A stretch of DNA of 7,638 nt from positions 1-7,638 of the forward strand of contig JAUVKP010000044.1 in NCBI GenBank assembly GCA_030596185.1, in the 5' to 3' direction. Below the pieces are notes generated by a model, which was not told the origin of the DNA, made no database searches, and saw only the letters and a program-made list of their open reading frames with translations. The position numbers and the translations under genes were made by a program. The first letter of the stretch is position 1. Each line of letters starts with the position of its first letter. This document shows positions 1-6,589 of the stretch, one piece after another. This stretch comes from Fidelibacterota bacterium. Lineage in GTDB: Bacteria; Fidelibacterota; Fidelibacteria; Fidelibacterales; Fidelibacteraceae.

Positions 1-51
1 GTCGGCATTTTTCGTTTCTGTTTAAAAATATTTCTGTATGTGTATTGTACA

Positions 52-80
52 TTGATTTTCATTCAATTAAGTATTAAAAT
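52..80 (+). promoter_or_regulatory. Possible sigma-70-type promoter for the porin-rlpA-M48-trmH unit
   Basis: A -35-like TTGATT (52-57, 4 of 6 to TTGACA) is followed by a 17-nt spacer and a -10-like TAAAAT (75-80, 5 of 6 to TATAAT). Transcription would begin near 86-88, essentially on the ATG at 87. No purine-rich ribosome-binding site precedes that ATG, so the pair would imply a leaderless message. In AT-rich DNA such matches arise by chance, and the promoter consensus of this lineage is unknown to me. Confidence 0.35.
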
Positions 81-86
81 TAACTC

Positions 87-791
87 ATGATGAAAAAACG
101 AATATTAGTCCTTGTCTTTGCACTAACTACACTTACTTCATTTGCATTGTCAGAAGTACTTTTCAGTGCCAGTGCTGATGTTTATACACGCTATACTTTT
201 AGGGGTTTTGTACCTGCTGGACCTCAACCTTCTTTGGGCTTGAATTTCTCTGCTTTCTTTTCGGACGCAAATCTCAACCTTTCACAGTGGTATGTTAATT
301 CTTTAAGCGATATTTCGGCTTATCACGAATTGGGGACGATGCTAAGCTACTATCATTATTTTACTGATCGTTTGATCGCATCAAGCGGATTAACCATGTA
401 CCTCTTCCCTAACTTGCCCAATTCTCCATTGGCAGGAGTGGAAATGAACCTTTCTTTGGCTGATGTAGGTTTTGTTATCCCCTACTTTATAGAAACATAT
501 TTTGATTTTATTTTAAAAAGTTGGTATGCAAAATTTACCTGCGGCTATACTTTTGATGCCTTTTTACCAATCAATTTGACTATTTCCGCAGCAATGAATA
601 TTCTACCTTATTTTCGTTACGGATCTCCTGTTCCGGCAGGATTTTCTGATGCTGCAATCCATTTAAGCACCTACATGACTTTGAAAAAATGGCAAATCAC
701 ACCAAAATTTTCTTACATCATAGCAAATGAATCCATACATTCAAATGACATGATTCAAGCAAGCGTTAATCTTGCTTATACCTTTAGATAA
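87..791 (+). CDS. TorF-like outer-membrane beta-barrel protein (putative porin)
   Basis: This 234-residue protein is predicted to be exported and to sit in the outer membrane as a small beta-barrel. A basic N-terminus (MMKKR) and hydrophobic core form a signal peptide, probably cut at ALS|E (residues 20-23). The mature part alternates hydrophobic and polar residues, is rich in Tyr, Phe, Ser and Asn, lacks long helical segments, and ends in an aromatic-rich strand (LAYTFR), though Arg rather than Phe is the last residue. Residues 31-41 (DVYTRYTFRGF), followed by a Pro-Gln-Pro turn and an alternating strand, resemble the opening strand of the TorF-family putative porins (the S-x-Y-x-F-R-G pattern). 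The substrate is unknown. Two adjacent ATGs (87 and 90) could each be the start; neither has a clear Shine-Dalgarno. It is the first gene of a four-gene unit and ends 10 nt before the RlpA-like gene. A generic outer-membrane protein is the alternative. Confidence 0.6.
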   Translation: MMKKRILVLVFALTTLTSFALSEVLFSASADVYTRYTFRGFVPAGPQPSLGLNFSAFFSDANLNLSQWYVNSLSDISAYHELGTMLSYYHYFTDRLIASSGLTMYLFPNLPNSPLAGVEMNLSLADVGFVIPYFIETYFDFILKSWYAKFTCGYTFDAFLPINLTISAAMNILPYFRYGSPVPAGFSDAAIHLSTYMTLKKWQITPKFSYIIANESIHSNDMIQASVNLAYTFR

Positions 792-797
792 AGGAAG
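792..797 (+). promoter_or_regulatory. Shine-Dalgarno deciding the start of the RlpA-like gene
   Basis: AGGAAG, beginning just inside the upstream stop codon, lies 4 nt before the ATG at 802. This favours 802 over the in-frame upstream start at 772. Starting at 772 would also put ten extra residues in front of an otherwise standard signal peptide and would overlap the porin gene. Confidence 0.7.
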
Positions 798-801
798 AAC
801 A

Positions 802-1488
802 ATGAAAAGATCAATTATATTTTTATTACTGTGTGCTTTTACTTTTATTTATGCCCAAGTCGAATCAAGCGTCGTTATTTACGAAGATGGATTCAAGGGA
901 GCTCTTACCGCTAACGGTGATATATTTTCTCAAGATAAACTAACAGCGGCACATGAAACATTGCCATTGGGTACTCAAGTGGAAATATTGAACTTCCGAA
1001 CCGGTAAAAAAGTGCAGGTTATTATCAATGACAGAATTCAGAATACTGCAAATATGTTCTGGATCTCACGTGCAGCAGCAGATAAACTCGAGATCAATAC
1101 TGTCTATCCCATTGAAGTACTTTATACCATTATTGGTGATCTTCCTGAAATTGAACAGACAGATGTGTACAAGAAACTTTTTGCTTCTCTTGCTGAGAAT
1201 CTTGAGTTTGCTGTAGGTGATCCGAGAATCCCACGTTCTGAAGGCGATGAAATATCAGCTTATGGGATCCAAATTTATTCTTCAGCAAAAAGAATGGATG
1301 CCGTTACCCTATCAAGACGTATACAGGAAGAATTGGAATATTTAAGCTACTTCGAAAAAATTAAATTAAATGAAGGTATTCGATATAGAGTCATTATCGG
1401 TGATTTTCCAACCATAGATGAAGCTCTTGATTGTTATTGGAAATTACAACACGACATCCCTGAAATATTCCTTGTGGAAATCTATTAA
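802..1488 (+). CDS. rlpA: RlpA-like septal/cell-wall protein: double-psi beta-barrel plus SPOR domain
   Basis: RlpA proteins are exported lytic transglycosylases that cut glycan strands lacking stem peptides, releasing 1,6-anhydro-MurNAc ends, and they localise to division sites through SPOR. This 228-residue copy has a signal peptide (residues 1-18, probable cut YA|Q). Cys11 lies too early and lacks a proper lipobox, so it is probably not a lipoprotein, unlike classical RlpA. The double-psi beta-barrel spans about 22-105 and includes TANGD (36-40), LTAAHETLPLGT (47-58) and NDR (76-78). His51 and Asp77 align with the essential His and Asp of Pseudomonas RlpA with identical 26-residue spacing, but the essential Glu is Asp40 here. 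The usual G-P-F after NDR is replaced, while the SRAAADKL helix (89-96) is kept. A SPOR domain covers about 152-228 (GIQIYSS ... YRVIIGDF). The next gene starts 1 nt after the stop. The family call is firm; enzyme activity is uncertain. Confidence 0.85.
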   Translation: MKRSIIFLLLCAFTFIYAQVESSVVIYEDGFKGALTANGDIFSQDKLTAAHETLPLGTQVEILNFRTGKKVQVIINDRIQNTANMFWISRAAADKLEINTVYPIEVLYTIIGDLPEIEQTDVYKKLFASLAENLEFAVGDPRIPRSEGDEISAYGIQIYSSAKRMDAVTLSRRIQEELEYLSYFEKIKLNEGIRYRVIIGDFPTIDEALDCYWKLQHDIPEIFLVEIY

Positions 1489-1489
1489 T

Positions 1490-2638
1490 ATGACTCATAT
1501 CCATCCCCTCCTAGACCCAAAGAAACAAGAACGAGCACAAGAATATGAGATTAAAAAGCGAAGAATATCTTTCTTGAATCTTATCTTAGGTTTTACTCTC
1601 ACACTGATATTCATTCTTTTAATTAGTCAGTCTTTACTTGAATACTTACCTAAATTCCCGGCTTTTCGTTTTCTGTTATTTCTTTGGACACTTGCACTTT
1701 TTTCTCTGCCTTTTGACCTTATCCTGTCCTTTAGATCAGGTTACAAGCTTGAACACGAATTTGGATTTTCCAACCAGAACAAAACTCAATTCTTTAAAGA
1801 TGAGTTCAAAGGATTTCTGATCAATTTGGTCATTAATCCACTTATTGCTTTGATCCTCTTTCTTGCTTTTCGTATTTCCCCCGACCTATGGTGGCTTTGG
1901 GCTGCGTGTGCAATGATCTTTGTATCTGTTATTTTTGCAACATTGTATCCTGTCGTTATCATGCCCCTCTTTAATAAATACACTCCGATTGAGGATGAAG
2001 AACTCACAACGAAACTTGGGGCAATACTTCAAAAAGGCGGTTTAAAGATAAAAGGTTTCTATTTACAGGACATGAGCCGTCAAACCAAAAAAGAAAATGC
2101 TTTTCTGGGTGGATTGGGAAAAACACGACGGGTGGTTTTAAGTGATAATATAATTAATAATATGTCACTTGATGAACTGGAAACCGTGATCGCCCATGAA
2201 GTCGGGCATTACAAACACCAACATATGTGGAAAAATATTTTATTAGGTGCGATCTATCAGCTAATAACATTTTTTCTGTCTCATCAGATCATGCTAAGGA
2301 TAAATCCTGACTATTTAAAATCATTTGATAATATGCTTATAGCCTATCCGGTGTTTTTACTTTGTTTTGGCGTTATTCATATGCTGGTAATAGGACCTCT
2401 TTCCAATGCTGTATCACGCTATTTTGAGAATCAAGCTGATCGTTATGCTTTGGATATGACTCAAGATCCGGAAGCATTCAAACATGCTATGTCAGGACTT
2501 GCAAACCGAAATCTTTCCAATGCCTATCCTACACCTTTCATAAAATTCATGTACTATTCTCACCCGCCTGTAGGCGAACGCTTGAAGATGGGTGATACTT
2601 GGAGTTCTCTACATGAGGATCAAGAAGCACAGTCATGA
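1490..2638 (+). CDS. M48 family membrane zinc metalloprotease (STE24 / CAAX prenyl protease 1 type)
   Basis: This 382-residue integral membrane protease has the M48 N-terminal membrane domain (hydrophobic stretches around residues 27-50, 59-80, 109-128 and 134-160). The linker FNKYTPIEDEEL (161-172) follows, which is highly characteristic of STE24. The catalytic zinc site is HEVGH (His236, Glu237, His240), with a probable third ligand Glu313 in SRYFENQAD (309-317). Two further hydrophobic segments (about 249-268 and 283-303) lie between these motifs, and SHPPVGER (357-364) is the conserved C-terminal motif. Length is close to the bacterial family norm. Prenylated CaaX substrates are not expected in bacteria; a role in membrane-protein turnover or quality control is inference. 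The start at 1490 is chosen because it falls 1 nt after the rlpA stop and begins a typical N-terminus (MTHIHPLLDP); the in-frame start at 1418 would lie well inside rlpA. The ribosome site is weak (TGGAAA, 1475-1480), which suggests translational coupling. Confidence 0.93.
   Translation: MTHIHPLLDPKKQERAQEYEIKKRRISFLNLILGFTLTLIFILLISQSLLEYLPKFPAFRFLLFLWTLALFSLPFDLILSFRSGYKLEHEFGFSNQNKTQFFKDEFKGFLINLVINPLIALILFLAFRISPDLWWLWAACAMIFVSVIFATLYPVVIMPLFNKYTPIEDEELTTKLGAILQKGGLKIKGFYLQDMSRQTKKENAFLGGLGKTRRVVLSDNIINNMSLDELETVIAHEVGHYKHQHMWKNILLGAIYQLITFFLSHQIMLRINPDYLKSFDNMLIAYPVFLLCFGVIHMLVIGPLSNAVSRYFENQADRYALDMTQDPEAFKHAMSGLANRNLSNAYPTPFIKFMYYSHPPVGERLKMGDTWSSLHEDQEAQS
2601..2604 (+). promoter_or_regulatory. 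Shine-Dalgarno deciding the start of the trmH-family gene
   Basis: GGAG lies 8 nt before the ATG at 2613, inside the end of the M48 gene. It favours 2613 over the in-frame GTG at 2592, which would place this site within the coding region. Confidence 0.6.
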
Positions 2639-3161
2639 AGTTATAAAAAATTCCCGGCCATCGGAGCTTTCTCTGGTGGATCGTGAACGACGACAGATAT
2701 TTGTAATAGCTGATAATATTCGTTCTTTACATAATATCGGTTCTCTTTTCCGTACCTCAGAAGCTGCTGGAATTGAAAAGCTTTACCTTGTTGGGATCAG
2801 CGGTACTCCACCCCGCAAAGAGATCAGTAAAACAGCTATCGGTGCCGAAGAAAACGTCCCATGGGAATATTATGCTGATATTATACCCCTTCTAAAATAT
2901 TATAAATCCGAAAATATTCCAATTATTGTCCTTGAACACACAGACGGTTCAAAAAGTTTTCAGGAGATTGACTATTCTTTTCCGCTTTGCCTTGTTGTAG
3001 GAAATGAAGTGGATGGGATTTCCGAAGAGGTCATGGATTATGCCGATATGGCAATTGATATCCCTATGTTCGGTATGAAACAATCACTGAACGTTTCAGT
3101 TGCCTATGGAATTATGTTGTACGAATTGATCAGACAATTATCAAAGAATGATCTTTCCTAA
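2613..3161 (+). CDS. SpoU/TrmH-family RNA 2'-O-methyltransferase
   Basis: This 182-residue protein of the SPOUT (trefoil-knot) class transfers a methyl group from S-adenosylmethionine to a ribose 2'-OH of tRNA or rRNA. All three family motifs are present. Motif 1 is DNIRSLHNIGSLFRTSEAAG (34-53), with the conserved Asn41 and the probable catalytic Arg47. Motif 2 is LVVGNEVDGIS (127-137), with Glu132. Motif 3 is IPMFGMKQSLNVSVAYGI (150-167), which forms the knot and SAM pocket. It is a minimal catalytic domain with no separate RNA-binding extension, so the target (for example tRNA Gm18 or wobble position 34) cannot be read from sequence. The start at 2613 overlaps the M48 gene by 26 nt in a different frame, which suggests coupling. 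Its 3' end overlaps anmK on the other strand by 21 nt. The family is certain and the specificity open. Confidence 0.93.
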   Translation: MRIKKHSHEVIKNSRPSELSLVDRERRQIFVIADNIRSLHNIGSLFRTSEAAGIEKLYLVGISGTPPRKEISKTAIGAEENVPWEYYADIIPLLKYYKSENIPIIVLEHTDGSKSFQEIDYSFPLCLVVGNEVDGISEEVMDYADMAIDIPMFGMKQSLNVSVAYGIMLYELIRQLSKNDLS

Positions 3162-4280
3162 AACACATGACCGAGAGGCTCCCGTGACCGAAGGAATATT
3201 ACCCGGCAACGCTCTCAAAAATAAATATCCAAGATAGGCAAAGCCAAAAGCTTCTTTAATTTCACTACTTATGCCCGGTAGATCAAATTTCATAAATTTA
3301 CATGTTGGCAATTCTTCTTTCAATCGTTTCATAATGAAACTGTTTTCAGCACCTCCACCGCTTGCCATGATATCTACGGAGTGATTTCCCTGCTTTGCAA
3401 GATCGTTAATATCCTTACTGATACTCATAATTGTAAATTCTGTCAAGGTCCTAATAAATGATAACCATTCGCCTTGAGAGACGGGATTTACTTTTTGTTT
3501 CAGTTTTTCGTAATAGACATATCCAAATTGCTCTTGACCCGCAGATTTTGGAATAGATCTATGAAGATAATCATGATCCATCATGGAATTAAAAAGACAT
3601 GTATCAATCTTACCCAATGATGCATATTTTCCGTCTCTGTCAAAAAGTTCTTTACCTTCAGTATAGTCAATTACAGCTTTATCGATAAGAGTATTTGCGG
3701 GACCGGTATCCCATGCAAGAATTTCTTTTTCGGAACTGCGAGGTGGAAGATAGGTCATATTAGCAATACCCCCCATATTCAAAGCAATGACTGCTGAGTC
3801 TTTTTGACGTAAGAGAAAATCATCCACGATCGGAATAAGAGGTGCACCTTGTCCGCCCAAAACAACATCGGCTGTACGAAAATCATAAATGATTGGTTTC
3901 TTGCATTTCTCGGCTATACACTGAGCTTCACCTATCTGCAAAGTATAATTCGGTGCCTGATGCAATAAGGTTTGACCATGATTTGCAACTACATCGTATG
4001 AAATATTTAACTTTGAGATAACATTACCATACCATTTTCCTAATTTCATATTCAATTCAGCGATTTCAGATGCTGTTAGCTCTAAAGGGCGCTTAAATAC
4101 TTTGGAGAATTCTACCGGATAAGGAATAAAACCCGTATATGTCACATTATATTCAGGATACTTATCTAAGCCTTTAAACTCAACGCAAGCAATATCTAAG
4201 CCATCCGCTGATGTACCTGTCATCATACCTAGTATCTTTAGTATTTTCTTCTCTTGTAGATCAATAAACCGTTTATACAT
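3141..4280 (-). CDS. anmK: Anhydro-N-acetylmuramic acid kinase (AnmK)
   Basis: AnmK is a cytoplasmic ATP-dependent enzyme that opens the 1,6-anhydro ring of anhydro-MurNAc and phosphorylates it to MurNAc-6-phosphate, a step of peptidoglycan recycling. This 379-residue copy is full length for the family. Visible motifs in order are GMMTGTSADGLD (18-29, nucleotide binding), NHGQTL (100-105), FRTADVVLGGQGAPL (134-148, with Asp138 the probable catalytic base), NMGGIAN (168-174), WDTGPAN (190-196), FDRDGKYA (213-220), PKSAGQEQFG (244-253), SGGGAEN (307-313) and EAFGFAYLGY (343-352). The C-terminus (VTGASRSCVLG) is also typical. No murQ lies alongside, so the next step must be encoded elsewhere or replaced. 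The gene stands alone on the minus strand, diverging from yqeY across a 96-nt gap and overlapping the methyltransferase gene at its 3' end. The start choice rests on the GAGG site at 4287-4290. Confidence 0.96.
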   Translation of the reverse strand: MYKRFIDLQEKKILKILGMMTGTSADGLDIACVEFKGLDKYPEYNVTYTGFIPYPVEFSKVFKRPLELTASEIAELNMKLGKWYGNVISKLNISYDVVANHGQTLLHQAPNYTLQIGEAQCIAEKCKKPIIYDFRTADVVLGGQGAPLIPIVDDFLLRQKDSAVIALNMGGIANMTYLPPRSSEKEILAWDTGPANTLIDKAVIDYTEGKELFDRDGKYASLGKIDTCLFNSMMDHDYLHRSIPKSAGQEQFGYVYYEKLKQKVNPVSQGEWLSFIRTLTEFTIMSISKDINDLAKQGNHSVDIMASGGGAENSFIMKRLKEELPTCKFMKFDLPGISSEIKEAFGFAYLGYLFLRALPGNIPSVTGASRSCVLGKIIL

Positions 4281-4286
4281 AAATAA

Positions 4287-4290
4287 CCTC
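4287..4290 (-). promoter_or_regulatory. Shine-Dalgarno deciding the anmK start
   Basis: Read on the minus strand, GAGG lies 6 nt before the ATG at 4280. Earlier in-frame starts (ATG at 4292, TTG at 4304) would overlap or lose this site and add residues not expected in the family. Confidence 0.65.
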
Positions 4291-4376
4291 ATTGTTTGAG
4301 GCAAAATACAATAAAATCCTTTTTAATAAAATAATTCATTTGTAAAATAGTTGATAATTTCAATTAGAGGTATTTT

Positions 4377-4823
4377 ATGTCTTACATTGAGAACATTCAG
4401 GCTGATCTTAAAGCGGCTATGCTAAACAGGGAAAGTGATAAAGTTAGAACTTTACGCATGTTGGTTTCGAAATTACGTGAAAAGAAGATCGCGTTGATGA
4501 AAGATCCTGAAGAAAGCGATGAATTGGTTGTTCTAAAGAAAGCTGCTAAAGAACGTCAGGACTCAATTTCCACTTATTTGAATGCAAATCGCGAAGATCT
4601 TGCCAATATTGAAAAAAGTGAACTAAAGCTGATCCAAACTTATTTACCTCCCGAAATGAATGATGCTGCTATTGAGGTTATCGTAAAGAAGGTCATTGCA
4701 GATACAGGCGCTTCTTCCATGGCCGAAATGGGGCGTGTTATGGGAGCTTCAATGAAAGACGTTAACGGACAAGCAGATGGAAAACGCGTTCAAGCTATTG
4801 TTAAAAAATTGTTAGGAGCTTAA
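4377..4823 (+). CDS. yqeY: YqeY / GatB-like domain protein
   Basis: This small soluble protein of 148 residues is the usual length of the YqeY family, which resembles the C-terminal tRNA-interacting domain of the amidotransferase subunit GatB. The family's exact cellular role is not established. The N-terminal helical part (residues 1-38, SYIENIQADLKAAM ... VRTLRMLVSKLREKKI) and the middle segment with the KERQDSI pattern (58-64) are typical. So are YLPPEMND (89-96) and the C-terminal MGRVMG and GQADGKRV stretch (118-138). A strong ribosome site, AGAGG (4366-4370), lies 6 nt before the ATG. The stop is 1 nt before the CvpA start, so the two are surely co-transcribed. It is the first gene of a three-gene unit; its promoter should lie in 4281-4376, but I see no convincing -35/-10 pair there. 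Confidence 0.93.
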   Translation: MSYIENIQADLKAAMLNRESDKVRTLRMLVSKLREKKIALMKDPEESDELVVLKKAAKERQDSISTYLNANREDLANIEKSELKLIQTYLPPEMNDAAIEVIVKKVIADTGASSMAEMGRVMGASMKDVNGQADGKRVQAIVKKLLGA

Positions 4824-4824
4824 T

Positions 4825-5553
4825 ATGTATTGGGTAGATATTGTTACGATCCTAGTTGCTATTATTTTGATCTATAAATCATATCAACAGGGATTGCTCA
4901 ACTCCGCATTTCGCCTAGCCGGACTTGTTCTGGGTATTATTGTTGCCGCAAACTTAGGTGCATGGGCCAGCGATCTGCTTATCATGCAATTTAGTTGGAC
5001 ACAGCAAATAGCAGATATAGTCGGCTATATTGCTATATTCGTTATTGTCATTCTGATTGCCCAGATAGTCGCTTACTTTCTGCGCACCATTATTCATGCC
5101 ATTAAGCTAGGATGGCTGGATAAAATCGGTGGTTTATTGCTTGGAGCTTTAAAAGCTGCGGTCATACTAAGCTTAGTCTTTATGCTTTTGATCGCTATTC
5201 CTTCAGATACACTAGGTAAAGATATTCAGGAAAAATCATTTTCCTATAAGCTTTTAGGCGACTTCGCACCTTCTTTATACGAAAAACTAGTTCAACCAAA
5301 TCTAAAAGAAGGCGAGATGCGAGAACGTTTGGATTCATTGCTATCCTCTAACATAGATTCGTTGAACATTATTGGTAATTTTGAGAGTCAATTGGAAGGT
5401 GTTGATGGAACGGATCGTGAATTTGTTAATGAAATGAAAGCACGATTCACTGAAATATCTCTCTCAAAACAAATAGAAGTGATGAAAAAATTGTCTTCAG
5501 AAAATCCTGACATCCAGGAGATCATCAATATTCTTTATACTGAGAGTCCATGA
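4825..5553 (+). CDS. CvpA-family inner-membrane protein with long C-terminal tail
   Basis: This 242-residue protein carries the CvpA (colicin V production) domain. It shows four hydrophobic segments around residues 4-20, 28-46, 62-88 and 103-125, a conserved Asp near the start (Asp5), GLLNSAFRLAGLVLG (23-37), and WLDKIGGLLLGALKAA (97-112), which matches the D-x-x-G-G-x-x-x-G pattern of the family. CvpA homologues have been tied to colicin V export, purine-related phenotypes and envelope stress, but no biochemical activity is agreed. After the membrane part there is a charged, helical tail of about 115 residues (128-242), longer than in minimal CvpA proteins and without a motif I recognise. 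An AGGAG site (4814-4818) inside the end of yqeY precedes the ATG by 6 nt. The gene's stop overlaps the next start in an ATGA, so it is translationally coupled to the flippase-like gene. Confidence 0.87.
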   Translation: MYWVDIVTILVAIILIYKSYQQGLLNSAFRLAGLVLGIIVAANLGAWASDLLIMQFSWTQQIADIVGYIAIFVIVILIAQIVAYFLRTIIHAIKLGWLDKIGGLLLGALKAAVILSLVFMLLIAIPSDTLGKDIQEKSFSYKLLGDFAPSLYEKLVQPNLKEGEMRERLDSLLSSNIDSLNIIGNFESQLEGVDGTDREFVNEMKARFTEISLSKQIEVMKKLSSENPDIQEIINILYTESP

Positions 5554-6524
5554 AAAATAAACCCCTGCAACTTGCACTTGCCATCATTATCTCCACTATT
5601 GGACTATTCATTGCTTTCCGTGGTATTGAGTGGCAAAACTTTATTCATGAATTAGGGTCAATTAATCTTCTTTGGTACATTGGCGGCATGTTAGGTATGA
5701 TCATCATTCTTTTCATTCGAGCCATGCGCTGGAAAATATTTTTATTACCTATGGGTTCTTTTTCTACAATAAAATTGTATAAAGGAACCATTGCCGGTTT
5801 CTTCACGAATTATATTCTGCCTTTTCGTATCGGTGAAGTGGTCAGAGCTTATATCACAGGACAATATATTGAGAAAAAGGGTGCTTTACTTATACCTTCG
5901 ATCGTGATCGAACGAATGATCGATGGTGTATCTTTCTTTCTTTTTGTCGTTATCTTTTCGTTTTTTATTGATCTACCCCTTTCTGATAAACAAATTTTGA
6001 TCGTACGTATCCTTCTTATTGGGATATTGGCACTTTTTGTTACAGCCATTTTCTTATATTACCGCTTACGCGACAAGATCACGATATTGCTTGAAAAGAA
6101 AAACGGCAAAGTAGCCAATTTTCTTAAAGACTTGCATCACGGAATGTTGGCGCTTTATAAAGTTAAGCATCCTATAAAGATCATCATTTACAGTTTCTCA
6201 ATTTGGTTCGTAACCGGACTAACATACTGGGCGGGAATCAAAGCCTGTCATATAGAATTGGGAATTATTGAAGCTTATATTCTAATGACCGCAGCCATGA
6301 TCGCGATCGCTATTCCCGCTGCTCCGGGATTTTTTGGGACATTTCACGCTGCTATCGTCGCTACATTGCTTGCAATGAATATTGATAAAAATACTGCAGC
6401 TTCTTATGCTTTTCTCCAGCATTTCATCGGATTGATCCCGATCGTAATCTTTGGTCTTATCCATTTTCTTGAGGCAAATGTATCTTTTAAAGATATCAGA
6501 AAAATGCAGGATAATAATAGTTGA
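5550..6524 (+). CDS. UPF0104 / lysylphosphatidylglycerol synthase TM-domain protein (putative lipid flippase)
   Basis: This 324-residue polytopic membrane protein belongs to the family of the LPG synthase (MprF) membrane domain and YbhN/AglD-like proteins. Hydrophobic segments lie around 5-24, 40-58, 77-92, 117-140, 149-170, 208-230, 239-259 and 286-308. Family hallmarks are GFFTNYILPFRIGEVVRAY (83-101, the N-x-x-x-P-x-R-x-G-E-x-x-R signature), ERMIDG (121-126) and IPAAPGFFGTFHAA (255-268, the P-x-x-P-G-x-x-G-T-x-x-A signature). There is no C-terminal aminoacyl-transferase domain, so it is not an MprF enzyme. Members of this kind are thought to move or scaffold lipids across the inner membrane, but the substrate here is unknown. 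The start overlaps the CvpA stop as ATGA, with only a weak GAGAG at 5542-5546. The stop codon TGA (6522-6524) lies inside the first TTGATAG repeat unit, so the repeat has become the gene's end. Confidence 0.9.
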   Translation: MKNKPLQLALAIIISTIGLFIAFRGIEWQNFIHELGSINLLWYIGGMLGMIIILFIRAMRWKIFLLPMGSFSTIKLYKGTIAGFFTNYILPFRIGEVVRAYITGQYIEKKGALLIPSIVIERMIDGVSFFLFVVIFSFFIDLPLSDKQILIVRILLIGILALFVTAIFLYYRLRDKITILLEKKNGKVANFLKDLHHGMLALYKVKHPIKIIIYSFSIWFVTGLTYWAGIKACHIELGIIEAYILMTAAMIAIAIPAAPGFFGTFHAAIVATLLAMNIDKNTAASYAFLQHFIGLIPIVIFGLIHFLEANVSFKDIRKMQDNNS

Positions 6525-6582
6525 TAGTTGCCTGCCCTGCGTCCTCGAAACTTCGGGGTGGCGAAGCGGGGATAGTTGATAG
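6521..6582 (+). repeat. TTGATAG heptamer tract split by a 41-bp insert
   Basis: TTGATAG at 6521-6527 is followed by TTG (6528-6530), then 41 foreign bases, then ATAG (6572-6575) and another full TTGATAG (6576-6582). Removing 6531-6571 restores three perfect tandem units, and a further partial ATAG precedes them at 6517-6520. Read on the plus strand, the 7-nt period puts TGA or TAG in every frame. Confidence 0.75.
6531..6571. repeat. 41-bp GC-rich palindromic insert within the heptamer tract
   Basis: This 41-bp block has 29 G or C bases in an otherwise AT-rich region. It can fold: CCCTGC (6535-6540) pairs with GCGGGG (6566-6571), enclosing CCTCGA (6543-6548) paired with TCGGGG (6553-6558), counting one G-U pair in each stem. 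A competing hairpin pairs CTTCG (6551-6555) with CGAAG (6562-6566). No open reading frame or transposase is associated with it. It looks like a miniature interspersed repeat; whether copies occur elsewhere in the genome cannot be seen here. Confidence 0.6.
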
Positions 6583-6589
6583 TAAAAAT

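Noticed and set aside
1418..1489. N-terminal extension of the M48 protease to an upstream in-frame ATG
   Set aside because: It would overlap rlpA by 71 nt and add residues without membrane or protease features. The ATG at 1490, directly after the rlpA stop, gives a normal N-terminus.
2592..2638. Possible programmed frameshift fusing the M48 protease to the methyltransferase
   Set aside because: Both proteins are full length for their families. The methyltransferase has its own GGAG site and ATG, and no slippery run was seen, so an ordinary coupled overlap explains it.
4281..4376. Divergent promoters between anmK and yqeY
   Set aside because: GATAAT (4353-4358) and TAAAAT (4343-4348) resemble -10 boxes, but neither has a credible -35 at proper spacing. 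I did not list them as features.
5849..6049. Minus-strand frame within the flippase-like gene, and similar short frames elsewhere
   Set aside because: These are antisense or out-of-frame shadows of clearly recognisable genes, without ribosome sites or family motifs.
6303..6310. GCGATCGC, the HIP1 palindrome of cyanobacteria
   Set aside because: I noticed only this one copy, inside a coding region with several GATC sites. Neither the gene content nor base composition suggests a cyanobacterium.
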